Assembly (NCBI GenBank): GCA_030151145.1
Contig: JASLEL010000163.1
Coordinates: forward strand, 1-5,255
Reading direction: 5' to 3'
Origin: Aquirhabdus sp.
GTDB taxonomy: Bacteria > Pseudomonadota > Gammaproteobacteria > Pseudomonadales > Moraxellaceae
Length of the DNA: 5,255 nucleotides
Part shown: positions 1 to 5,255 of the stretch, in pieces
Numbering within the stretch: the first letter of the stretch is position 1
Layout of the letters: each line of letters begins with the position of its first letter
Position numbers and translations under genes: made by a program
Notes under the pieces: generated by a model
Database searches by the model: none
Seen by the model: the letters and a program-made list of their open reading frames with translations, nothing else
What the model was told of the DNA's origin: nothing

Positions 1-1176
1 GAGGTCCGCCAGTTCGTCAAGCAAACGCAGAATCGCCGCCTGATTACGCTCACTCTCGGCCTGAATGCCACGTGCACGTTCGGCTTCTTTTTGCGCGTCC
101 GCGTTGGCACGTTCCTGATCCAGCTTGGTACGCAACATCAGCATACGGAACACCGCATACGACAGTACGCCCAGCGACAAAATCAAGAAGGCGACAGGCC
201 AGAAAACACTGGATTTGGATTCTACATACTGCGACAGCACGTTCAGGCGCATCAGCAGATCGGCAGAAGACTGATAGAGATTTTTCGCAGAATCACGTAC
301 TTGAGTAATCTGTGGCGAACTGATAAACACGCGGGCAGCCGCGGCCTTCAGAACATCGTTATAGGATTTCTCAACCGATTTCAGTGCGGTCAGTGCCACA
401 GGATCACGTACGGGCTGGATGCCCAGATTCGGATCACCATTCAACTGACCATTCAACACCTGACCGAAGGTTTGCGAGTCATCCGAGAAGTTGGATGCAG
501 ACGAGATCGCAGTCACGTCACCTGCCAGCACTACCGTGATCGACTTCAGAATACGCTCAGCCAACAGTACCTGATCGCGCGCAAACACCACCTGAGCAGC
601 CGGGGTATTGTCTTTGACCATCTGCGTGCTGACGATGCGGTATTGTTCCTGAATGACCGGTACGCTATCGCGAATCTGCACACCCACATCATGCAGGTCA
701 TTCACCAGCTGTTCATTGGTCAGAATGTCGCTTACACCAGCGTCGGTCCCTTTCCAGGCAGAAAGCACCCCTTTCATCTCATCACTGCTGGTGCCGTAAT
801 TCAGGATCAGGCTTTGCAGACGCTCGCGGAATTTATCTTTGGACACTGCCAGACGTTTGAACGCCTGATCGGAACTACCAGTCGAAGCCTCACTCGCGTT
901 TTTGGAGATCTGTTCGGACAACACCCGAAGCTCACCCACATCACGGATCATCTGGTTACTCTTCGGCACATAGTAGATCAGCCACAGCAGTGCCACAATC
1001 ACGATCAACGAAGCAACAGCAGCCGTTAACAACCAAGGCAGCGCCCGTTCCTCATCACCGAACGAACGGGCGACTCGACCCAGATATCCCCGGAGACCAT
1101 GTTTGACGGCTGATGCGCGCGATTTCAAAGCGGACGCCTTAAAGCCTTTCTGTAAGCGAGTTGCGCTTGAACCCAT
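1..1176 (-). CDS. pilJ: Twitching motility chemoreceptor PilJ (methyl-accepting protein), N-terminal part; C-terminus outside window
   Basis: Inner-membrane chemoreceptor of the Pil-Chp pathway. It senses a periplasmic signal (pilin or surface contact in Pseudomonas) and controls the ChpA kinase through CheW-like adaptors. The frame is open from the ATG at 1176 to the window edge, giving 392 residues of a protein that is about 680 long in Pseudomonas aeruginosa. Visible parts in order: a basic cytoplasmic N-terminus (1-46), TM1 (about 47-70), a periplasmic sensor region starting with the PilJ-type motif GELRVLSEQISKNASEAS (81-98), TM2 (about 324-346), a charged Ala/Glu/Arg-rich linker, and the conserved NQAAILRLLDELADL (378-392) that opens the HAMP region. 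The signalling tip and methylation helices lie outside. The start is supported by GGAG 8 nt upstream (complement of 1185-1188). It lies 185 nt after pilI on the same strand. The N-terminus before TM1 and the linker after TM2 both look longer than in P. aeruginosa PilJ. The truncation is a window artefact, since no stop codon is seen. Confidence 0.93.
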   Translation of the reverse strand, partial: MGSSATRLQKGFKASALKSRASAVKHGLRGYLGRVARSFGDEERALPWLLTAAVASLIVIVALLWLIYYVPKSNQMIRDVGELRVLSEQISKNASEASTGSSDQAFKRLAVSKDKFRERLQSLILNYGTSSDEMKGVLSAWKGTDAGVSDILTNEQLVNDLHDVGVQIRDSVPVIQEQYRIVSTQMVKDNTPAAQVVFARDQVLLAERILKSITVVLAGDVTAISSASNFSDDSQTFGQVLNGQLNGDPNLGIQPVRDPVALTALKSVEKSYNDVLKAAAARVFISSPQITQVRDSAKNLYQSSADLLMRLNVLSQYVESKSSVFWPVAFLILSLGVLSYAVFRMLMLRTKLDQERANADAQKEAERARGIQAESERNQAAILRLLDELADL

Positions 1177-1361
1177 TGTTATTACTCCATATATTCGTCC
1201 TAGGCTTATCCATCACCCGATGACGTGAATCCCACCTCGTTAAGCTGCCGTCAGATAATTCCAGATGATAAACAGACGCTTGGTCTCTGGTTTTATCCTG
1301 ATCGCCACCACATCCCTCTTTGCTCTTGCTATTCGCAATAGATCAGCATCACTTAAGCCAA
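1177..1361. other. pilI-pilJ intergenic gap
   Basis: A 185-nt spacer inside an otherwise same-strand cluster. The pilJ ribosome binding site (GGAG, complement of 1185-1188) lies at its left end. I see no terminator hairpin with a T-tract and no convincing promoter. On the minus strand a 41-codon frame starts at a GTG overlapping the pilI stop as GTGA (1365) and ends at 1240. It uses several codons that are rare in the neighbours (AGA, AGG, ATA, CTA, CGA), so I do not call it a gene. Confidence 0.5.
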
Positions 1362-1892
1362 TCACACCCCTGCATTCAAAAAGCGCGGATCCGCCACAAG
1401 TGCACTCAGCATAAAGACATGCCAAAATTCATCCTGCCGTCGAAATCGTCCCTGCACATAGGGCAACACCTTCTCAGGTAGCGCCTCATGCCCCAGGTCG
1501 TATGTTGCCCGGTTAAAGTGCTGAATCCCTTGCACCTCATCCACCAGCAGGCCGCTGAACAGCTCACCCTGATCAATCACGATGACTTTGCTCTGATACA
1601 CAGGCACCTGTGTCGATGTCACACCGGCATAGCTCGACAGATCATTCAGAGACAGCAGACGACCCCGCACATTGGCCAGACCCAAGAGCCAGCGATGAGT
1701 CCCATGTACAGGTGTGAATTCAGGCACACGAAGAACCTCCGCGACCTCACCCAAGGGTGCCACGAAGCGAAATCCAGCCAGTGTGAATGCAACTCCAGAC
1801 CAACGGTCAGCCTGCCGATCCTGCACCTGCTGCCCACGTTGCCGTCCGATCTCGGCCAGACGCAATAATTGAATAAATCCCTTCGCCGCCAT
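1362..1892 (-). CDS. pilI: CheW-like chemotaxis adaptor PilI
   Basis: Cytoplasmic adaptor that links the receptor PilJ to the CheA-like kinase ChpA in the type IV pilus chemosensory system. It is 176 residues long, very close to the roughly 178 of the Pseudomonas protein. After a polar helical N-terminus (1-30) comes a CheW domain (about 31-170). Matches to remembered PilI sequences are WSGVAF (31-36), FRFVAPLGEVAEVL (41-54) and the CheW signature LANVRGRLLSLNDL (72-85). The C-terminal strand carries GLLVDEVQGIQHF. The ATG at 1892 is preceded by a purine-rich AAAGGGTGGGAAT, a moderate ribosome binding site. It is downstream of pilH (179-nt gap) and upstream of pilJ (185-nt gap), all on the minus strand. 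The gene order supports PilI rather than a flagellar CheW or a PilW/ChpC adaptor. Confidence 0.93.
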   Translation of the reverse strand: MAAKGFIQLLRLAEIGRQRGQQVQDRQADRWSGVAFTLAGFRFVAPLGEVAEVLRVPEFTPVHGTHRWLLGLANVRGRLLSLNDLSSYAGVTSTQVPVYQSKVIVIDQGELFSGLLVDEVQGIQHFNRATYDLGHEALPEKVLPYVQGRFRRQDEFWHVFMLSALVADPRFLNAGV

Positions 1893-2071
1893 ATATTCCC
1901 ACCCTTTACAGCAGACCCAAGCAGCCTGACGCCACTCCTGCCTGCCGCTACAGCATGTGATACGCTTCCCTGTTTCAACGATCCAAGCTCAAGTATTCGA
2001 TCCCAAATCAATCAAGATCTAAATACTCAAGCCATGAAACAGCCACCACGCTTAAAACCTGATCCGCCCGA
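1893..2071. other. pilH-pilI intergenic gap
   Basis: A 179-nt spacer between two same-strand cluster genes, much wider than the 33 nt between pilG and pilH. It contains an imperfect inverted repeat (listed separately) and the purine-rich stretch in front of pilI. No clear promoter or other coding frame is supported. A minus-strand frame running through it into pilI in another phase is a shadow. Confidence 0.5.
1987..2032. repeat. Imperfect inverted repeat between pilH and pilI
   Basis: Left arm GCTCAAGTATTCGATC (1987-2002) faces right arm GATCTAAATACTCAAGC (2016-2032) across a 13-nt loop. The outer 11 bp have two mismatches, the inner GATC pairs fully, and one base is bulged. No T-tract follows on the minus strand, so it is not a standard intrinsic terminator. 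It could be an mRNA hairpin that shapes stability between pilH and pilI, or a protein binding site. Function is unknown. Confidence 0.35.
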
Positions 2072-2434
2072 TTACGCCAGCAGCGTGTCAATGACACGAA
2101 TCAGATGACTCTCATCGACCGGTTTAGTCAGGTAATCTCTGGCACCCTGACGCTTACCCCAGACCCGATCCGTTTCCTGATCCTTGGTACTGACAATCAC
2201 GACCGGAATATGTCCGGTTTCGGTACCCCGGGTAATCTGACGGGTGGCCTGAAATCCATTCATCCCCGGCATCACCACGTCCATCAGCACCAGATCAGGC
2301 TTCTCTGACAGGGTCATGGCTACCCCATCCGCGCCATTAGTCGCTTCCAGCACATGATGACCATGACGCTGCAGAATTTCACGAAACCGGAACGTCTCCG
2401 TCGGCGAATCATCCACCACCAAAATCTTTGCCAT
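2072..2434 (-). CDS. pilH: Twitching motility response regulator PilH
   Basis: Single-domain CheY-like response regulator of the Pil-Chp pathway. In Pseudomonas it opposes PilG, acting as a phosphate sink or promoting pilus retraction. It has 120 residues, against 121 in P. aeruginosa, and is a receiver domain with no output domain. Visible features: acidic pocket D8-D9, phosphoacceptor D52 in LVLMDVVMPGMNGFQATRQ, conserved Ser/Thr in VSTKDQETD (81-89), and lysine K104 in DYLTKPVD. The stretch WGKRQGARDYLTKPVDE is nearly diagnostic of PilH. The frame extends upstream to an earlier possible start (2461), but the ATG at 2434 is chosen because MAKILVVDDSPTE matches the family N-terminus. It also has AAGGA 8 nt upstream (complement of 2443-2447). 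It follows pilG by 33 nt and is almost certainly cotranscribed with it. Confidence 0.96.
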   Translation of the reverse strand: MAKILVVDDSPTETFRFREILQRHGHHVLEATNGADGVAMTLSEKPDLVLMDVVMPGMNGFQATRQITRGTETGHIPVVIVSTKDQETDRVWGKRQGARDYLTKPVDESHLIRVIDTLLA

Positions 2435-2467
2435 CACCCTAATCCTTAAAGACCCATGCAAAAAAAC

Positions 2468-2860
2468 TCAAACCACGCCTGCAGCCGCATGCTGGCGAAT
2501 GGCACTGAATAGCTCTTCCTTGCTAAATGGCTTAGTCAGATAATCATCAGCACCCACAATACGGCCTTTGGCCTTATCAAACAGACCGTCTTTAGAAGAC
2601 AACATGATGACAGGGGTTTTTTGATAAACGGGATTATTCTTGATGAGTGCGCAGGCCTGATAACCATCCAGACGCGGCATCATAATATCAACAAAAATAA
2701 TGTCAGGACGCGAATCAGCAATTTTAGCCAGTGCATCAAAACCATCTACAGCGCTGTAAACGGTACATCCGGCTTTTTGTAGCAGTGTTTCGGCAGTACG
2801 ACGAATCGTTTTAGAGTCGTCAATTACCATCACTTTCAAGCCATCAAAATTATCTTCCAT
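2468..2860 (-). CDS. pilG: Twitching motility response regulator PilG
   Basis: CheY-like single-domain response regulator, the first gene of the pilus chemosensory cluster. Phosphorylated by ChpA, it promotes pilus extension and, in Pseudomonas, activates adenylate cyclase. With the chosen start it has 130 residues: acidic pocket D14-D15 in VMVIDDSKTIRRTAETLL, phosphoacceptor D58 in IIFVDIMMPRLDGYQACALIKNN, and K110 in DYLTKPFSKEEL. The segment PVIMLSSKDGLFDKAKGRIVG is near-identical to known PilG proteins. The frame opens as far as a GTG at 2899, and there is an ATG at 2869. The ATG at 2860 (MEDNFDGLKV) is preferred because it matches remembered Moraxellaceae N-termini. Its AGGA lies 11 nt upstream, whereas the same AGGA is only 2 nt from the 2869 ATG. 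The exact start is therefore less certain than the identity. The gene is divergent from the exported-protein gene at 3209. Confidence 0.95.
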   Translation of the reverse strand: MEDNFDGLKVMVIDDSKTIRRTAETLLQKAGCTVYSAVDGFDALAKIADSRPDIIFVDIMMPRLDGYQACALIKNNPVYQKTPVIMLSSKDGLFDKAKGRIVGADDYLTKPFSKEELFSAIRQHAAAGVV

Positions 2861-2901
2861 CTTACTCATCTTCCTGATTGTGATTGCCAGAGGCAGCACA
2901 T

Positions 2902-2917
2902 TTATACGCTTGTATAA
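2902..2917. promoter_or_regulatory. Palindrome upstream of pilG (operator-like)
   Basis: A perfect inverted repeat TTATAC-GCTT-GTATAA lies about 42 nt upstream of the chosen pilG start. It overlaps -10-like hexamers on the minus strand (TATAAA, complement of 2901-2906) and on the plus strand (TATAAT, 2913-2918), but neither has a good -35 at the right distance. A site covering the pilG promoter is an inference from position. A second small palindrome, ATGCT-CT-AGCAT, lies at 2947-2958. Confidence 0.3.
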
Positions 2918-3039
2918 TTAAAGCATGCACTGCGCCACATCTTTCCATGCTCTAGCATAAATCGTTCAGCGCGAGTAAACCAGTGTTTGACTTCTTTTTC
3001 TTTATACAAAACTAATAAAATTTAGCCATTCATCACGCT

Positions 3040-3068
3040 TTGACATGTTCTGCATCATCGAATAAATT
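3040..3068 (+). promoter_or_regulatory. Sigma-70-type promoter for the exported-protein gene
   Basis: A perfect -35 TTGACA (3040-3045), a 17-nt spacer and TAAATT (3063-3068, 4 of 6 matches to TATAAT). Transcription would start near 3075 and give a leader of about 134 nt before the ATG at 3209. It sits in the AT-rich divergent region facing right. This is the best promoter match I found in the region. A second TTGACT at 2987 has no -10 at suitable spacing. Confidence 0.45.
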
Positions 3069-3117
3069 GCATTCACGGATATCCTTTCGATAAAATCTTC
3101 TGCACAATAACGAGATA

Positions 3118-3167
3118 AAGGGCACCCTGACTTGTAATTAAGGTTAAAGGCAGATATGCCCTTCTGC
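3118..3167 (+). other. Leader inverted repeats upstream of the exported-protein gene
   Basis: Within the predicted 5' leader, AAGGGCA (3118-3124) can pair with TGCCCTT (3157-3163). The short stem GCAGA/TCTGC (3150-3154 with 3163-3167) and GGCA/TGCC (3149-3152 with 3157-3160) reuse parts of the same bases, so the pairings exclude each other. The stems are short and could be chance. No known riboswitch class is recognised. Confidence 0.2.
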
Positions 3168-3208
3168 GACATAAGGACCTGAACGCACGTCAACCGATGA
3201 AGGACGCC

Positions 3209-3898
3209 ATGACCATAGCAGCAAAGCAAGCGATTATTTTTTTGTTCGGCCATCGTATCAGGCCCACTGTCATCCTGGCAGCATTAGCGCTTGGACTGGC
3301 TGTCGCTACGGCAACCCGCGCAGCTGACAATGATGCCAATACGCCCCGCTGGTACCGCTATTATGACCACGGTGTGCCGATGCTCAGCAGTTCCGTCAGC
3401 GAGCAGCATATGTCGCATGGCTATGATGTGCTCAATCGCCATATGGATGTTATTCGTCACGTCCCGGCCTTCTCTACCGAACGTTACGATCGTGAAGAAG
3501 GCGCACGTGAACAATCCATCGAAAAGCGTATCGCAGCCCGACATCTGCTTGAGACCTATGTGTCCTCAGATCGGGCCATCCTGCAGCAGAATCGCGAACT
3601 GGGTGATCTGGACTCCCAAATCCAGCGGGCCGAACAAACAACCAAGCAGCTCAATGCCACATTGAACACCCAGATCAGTCAGGCCGCCAACTACGAACGG
3701 CAGGGCGAACCCATTCCCAAAGTGCTGCAGAAACAACTTGCCAACACCAAAAAGCAGTTCGCCCAGTCACAAAACAATCTGACTTCGCTCAAAACCATGC
3801 GCGATGCCACCAGTAAACGCTTTACCAACGACATTCGCGAACTCAAACAAATCGAGTCCCAAAACAGACAGACTGTTGAACATACACCACCAGAATGA
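3209..3898 (+). CDS. Uncharacterised exported protein with coiled-coil C-terminal half
   Basis: I do not recognise a named gene. The start chosen is the ATG at 3209 (229 residues), with AAGGA 4 nt upstream. An in-frame ATG at 3197 would add four residues but lacks a ribosome binding site. The N-terminus is a Sec-type signal: basic residues, a hydrophobic core TVILAALALGLAVATA (20-35) and likely cleavage after TRA (A38). The mature protein should be periplasmic. It opens with an aromatic stretch WYRYYDHGVPMLSSSVSE (48-65) followed by GYDVLN. This loosely recalls the small beta domain of DUF4124-like proteins (YRY-x-GV-x-L/Y-S); that is a weak resemblance only. Residues about 108-221 are polar, rich in Gln, Lys, Arg, Asn and Leu, and predicted helical coiled coil, broken near GEPIPK (166-171). 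There is no cysteine, membrane anchor or catalytic motif. It is divergent from pilG and followed by a probable terminator, so probably monocistronic. A role with type IV pili is only guilt by location. Confidence 0.8.
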   Translation: MTIAAKQAIIFLFGHRIRPTVILAALALGLAVATATRAADNDANTPRWYRYYDHGVPMLSSSVSEQHMSHGYDVLNRHMDVIRHVPAFSTERYDREEGAREQSIEKRIAARHLLETYVSSDRAILQQNRELGDLDSQIQRAEQTTKQLNATLNTQISQAANYERQGEPIPKVLQKQLANTKKQFAQSQNNLTSLKTMRDATSKRFTNDIRELKQIESQNRQTVEHTPPE

Positions 3899-3955
3899 TC
3901 AGCACTTCCCTCCAAGCCTGGCTGAGAACCTTGTCCATGTGTCTTACCGGAGAAA

Positions 3956-3992
3956 GACTGGCATTACACATCATGCCGGTCCATTGGTTTTT
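3956..3992 (+). terminator. Probable intrinsic terminator after the exported-protein gene
   Basis: A 9-bp stem GACTGGCAT (3956-3964) with ATGCCGGTC (3973-3981), one G-T wobble, closes an 8-nt loop. TTTTT (3988-3992) follows after six bases. The T-run lies further from the stem than usual, so the call is tentative. A second hairpin, TGAAAC/GTTTCA (4007-4012 with 4023-4028), lies just downstream and may add to termination. Confidence 0.4.
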
Positions 3993-4113
3993 CAAATCAG
4001 CCTGATTGAAACTTTCCATCAGGTTTCAGCACGATCCGGCTTTTATTCTAGGACCCGCCCCCTATAAAATTAACCTAACCCCTATGAGCACCTGACTGGA
4101 CTCGATAGGATAC

Positions 4114-4128
4114 GATCATCTCATGATC
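4114..4128. promoter_or_regulatory. Perfect 15-bp palindrome in the trxB leader
   Basis: GATCAT-CTC-ATGATC is a perfect inverted repeat with a 3-nt centre, 114 nt upstream of the trxB ATG. It lies downstream of a -10-like TATAAA (4063-4068) that lacks a good -35. Position and symmetry suit a repressor or activator site, or a small RNA hairpin. A second inverted repeat, TCACGA/TCGTGA (4176-4181 with 4193-4198), lies between it and trxB. No specific regulator can be named from the sequence. Confidence 0.3.
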
Positions 4129-4245
4129 AATCAGCAAAGCGGCGGTCAGCGACACTACCCCGATTCGCAGTATGATCACGACGAATCCGACTTCGTGACG
4201 GCACTCCCAGTCCCGTGCTTTATTACTTCAAGGAATTTTCCATGA
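4123..4245 (+). CDS. Possible 40-residue leader ORF overlapping the trxB start
   Basis: An ATG at 4123 opens a 40-codon frame whose TGA stop (4243-4245) overlaps the trxB ATG (4242-4244) as ATGA, the arrangement typical of translational coupling. The peptide is hydrophilic and acidic in its middle (YPDSQYDHDESDF, residues 12-24) with one cysteine (C32). Codons are ordinary for the window up to about residue 34; the rest spans the trxB ribosome binding site. A possible AGGA lies 12 nt upstream, rather far. I recognise no family. It may be a leader peptide, a small protein or a chance frame. Confidence 0.22.
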   Translation: MINQQSGGQRHYPDSQYDHDESDFVTALPVPCFITSRNFP

Positions 4246-5198
4246 CCTCACTTCCGACCCGCCATGTCCGCCTGTTGATTCTGGGCTCAGGCCCTGCCGG
4301 CTACAGTGCCGCAGTCTACGCCGCGCGCGCCAATCTCAAACCCGTGCTGGTCGCCGGCCTGCAAGTCGGCGGACAGCTGACCACGACCGTTGAAGTAGAT
4401 AACTGGCCCGGCGATCCGCATGGCCTCACCGGCAACGGTCTGGTCGAGCGCATGCGCGAACACGCTGAGCGTTACGGAACCGAGATCGTCTACGACCATA
4501 TCCATACCGCGGATCTATCGCAGCGTCCGTTCCGTCTGATCGGCGACATGGAAGAGTTCACCTGTGATGCGCTGATCATTGCGACGGGTGCGACAGCACA
4601 GTATCTGGGCCTAGAATCCGAGCAGACCTTTGCCGGACGCGGTGTCAGTGCCTGTGCCACCTGTGATGGTTTCTTTTATAAAGACCAGCCGGTCATGGTG
4701 GTCGGCGGCGGCAATACTGCAGTCGAAGAAGCCCTGTACTTGGCCAACATCGCCAGCCACGTGACACTGGTCCATCGCCGTGACAAGGTGCGCTCTGAGA
4801 AGATCCTGCAGGACCACCTCTTTGAACGTGAAAAAGAAGGCAAGATCTCCATCCTGTGGAACAATCAAGTGGATGAAGTACTGGGTGATGACTCAGGTGT
4901 CAATGCTGTCCGCATCAAGAGCACCAAAGACGACAGCCTGCAGGACGTCTACGTACAAGGCGTCTTTATTGCGATCGGCCACAAGCCAAACACCGGTCTG
5001 TTTGAAGGCCAGCTTGAGCTCAAAAACGGCTACATCACCGTTCAGAGCGGAACCAATGGCAACGCGACCCAGACCAGCATCCCGGGTGTCTTTGCCGCAG
5101 GTGACGTCGCCGACCAGATCTATCGTCAGGCCATCACCTCTGCTGGCTCAGGCTGTATGGCTGCACTGGACGCCGAGCGCTTTCTCGACGGTCTGTAA
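4242..5198 (+). CDS. trxB: Thioredoxin reductase (NADPH-dependent, FAD)
   Basis: Cytoplasmic flavoenzyme that reduces oxidised thioredoxin with NADPH, supplying electrons to ribonucleotide reductase, methionine sulfoxide reductase and disulfide repair. It is 318 residues, like the 321-residue Escherichia coli enzyme. Motifs in order: FAD-binding GSGPAG (15-20) with YSAAVYAARANL, GGQLTTTVEVDNWPGDP (43-59), FAD-domain ATGA (114-117), redox-active CATC (C138, C141) followed by DGFFY, NADPH-binding GGGNTAVEEALYLA (155-168), HRRD (178-181) for the NADPH phosphate, and the C-terminal FAD motif GVFAAGDVADQIYRQAITSAGSGCMAALDA (282-311). The frame opens at a GTG at 4215, but the ATG at 4242 is chosen because AAGGA sits 7 nt upstream (4230-4234) and the N-terminus then fits the family. 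All catalytic residues are present and nothing looks damaged. It appears to be transcribed alone. Confidence 0.97.
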   Translation: MTSLPTRHVRLLILGSGPAGYSAAVYAARANLKPVLVAGLQVGGQLTTTVEVDNWPGDPHGLTGNGLVERMREHAERYGTEIVYDHIHTADLSQRPFRLIGDMEEFTCDALIIATGATAQYLGLESEQTFAGRGVSACATCDGFFYKDQPVMVVGGGNTAVEEALYLANIASHVTLVHRRDKVRSEKILQDHLFEREKEGKISILWNNQVDEVLGDDSGVNAVRIKSTKDDSLQDVYVQGVFIAIGHKPNTGLFEGQLELKNGYITVQSGTNGNATQTSIPGVFAAGDVADQIYRQAITSAGSGCMAALDAERFLDGL

Positions 5199-5236
5199 GT
5201 CGCGACTGCTTTTCGACTGCTGATCTCTAAATCCAT

Positions 5237-5255
5237 AAAAAACGGCCACCTTGAG
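5237..5255. terminator. Possible left half of a bidirectional terminator, cut by window end
   Basis: After trxB, AAAAAACGGCCACC (5237-5250) has the form of the upstream arm of a terminator that acts on both strands: an A-run, then a GC-rich arm. The matching arm would have to read GGTGGCCGTTTTTT just beyond the window. This is inference, since the second arm is not visible. Confidence 0.3.

Noticed and set aside
91..1029. Long plus-strand frame of 312 codons opposite pilJ.
   Set aside because: It is the antisense shadow of pilJ. Its composition is His/Arg/Gln-rich without motifs, and the minus frame gives a clear PilJ with two membrane segments.
1240..1365. 41-codon minus-strand frame starting at a GTG that overlaps the pilI stop as GTGA.
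   Set aside because: The junction looks like coupling, but the frame uses many codons rare in the neighbouring genes (AGA, AGG, ATA, CTA, CGA), has only a weak, closely spaced AGGG as a possible ribosome binding site, and resembles no family I know.
2443..2461. Upstream extension of pilH to a start at 2461.
   Set aside because: The extra nine residues are not family-like and would overlap the pilH ribosome binding site; the ATG at 2434 matches PilH N-termini.
3002..3253. 83-codon minus-strand frame across the divergent region.
   Set aside because: It overlaps the start of the exported-protein gene, runs through the best promoter, and shows no family features or convincing ribosome binding site.
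3804..4067. 87-codon plus-strand frame overlapping the end of the exported-protein gene.
   Set aside because: It begins inside that gene in another frame and passes through the probable terminator. No recognisable protein features.
5198..5221. AGTCGCGACT palindrome and CGACTGCT direct repeat just after trxB.
   Set aside because: Short, has no loop for a stable hairpin and no proper T-tract, so it is likely chance. The A-run and GC arm further on is a better terminator candidate.

Overview
This window comes from a gammaproteobacterial chromosome. The proteins most resemble those of the Pseudomonadales, probably Moraxellaceae. This is judged from remembered PilG, PilH, PilI and TrxB family sequences (for example a PilG starting MEDNF and a TrxB with the CATC active site), not from a search. 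Base composition is near 50% G+C in genes and AT-rich between about 2890 and 3130. No rRNA, tRNA, CRISPR array, insertion sequence or phage gene is visible.

The left half (1-2860, minus strand) is the start of the Pil-Chp chemosensory cluster that controls type IV pili and twitching motility. In transcription order it reads pilG (response regulator), pilH (response regulator), pilI (CheW-like adaptor) and pilJ (methyl-accepting chemoreceptor). pilJ runs off the left edge as its HAMP region begins. In related genomes a methyltransferase (pilK) and/or the CheA-like kinase chpA follow, so they are expected just outside the window. PilJ would sense the signal, PilI would couple it to ChpA, and ChpA would phosphorylate PilG and PilH to set pilus extension and retraction and, in many species, cAMP output. 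pilG and pilH are 33 nt apart. The pilH-pilI and pilI-pilJ gaps are much larger (179 and 185 nt), and the first holds an imperfect inverted repeat.

The centre (about 2861-3208) is a divergent control region. It holds a palindrome in front of pilG and a good sigma-70-type promoter pointing right. That promoter would drive an unrecognised exported protein (3209-3898) with a signal peptide, a short aromatic-rich domain and a long coiled coil. A probable terminator follows.

The right part holds a leader region of about 250 nt after that terminator (with a perfect palindrome, a second hairpin and a possible 40-codon ORF overlapping the next start as ATGA) and then a complete trxB, thioredoxin reductase. 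The window ends in what may be the first half of a bidirectional terminator.

Most of the window is conserved housekeeping or motility content. I do not see a clear new multi-gene system. The parts most worth a second look are the uncharacterised secreted coiled-coil protein divergent from pilG and the trxB leader.
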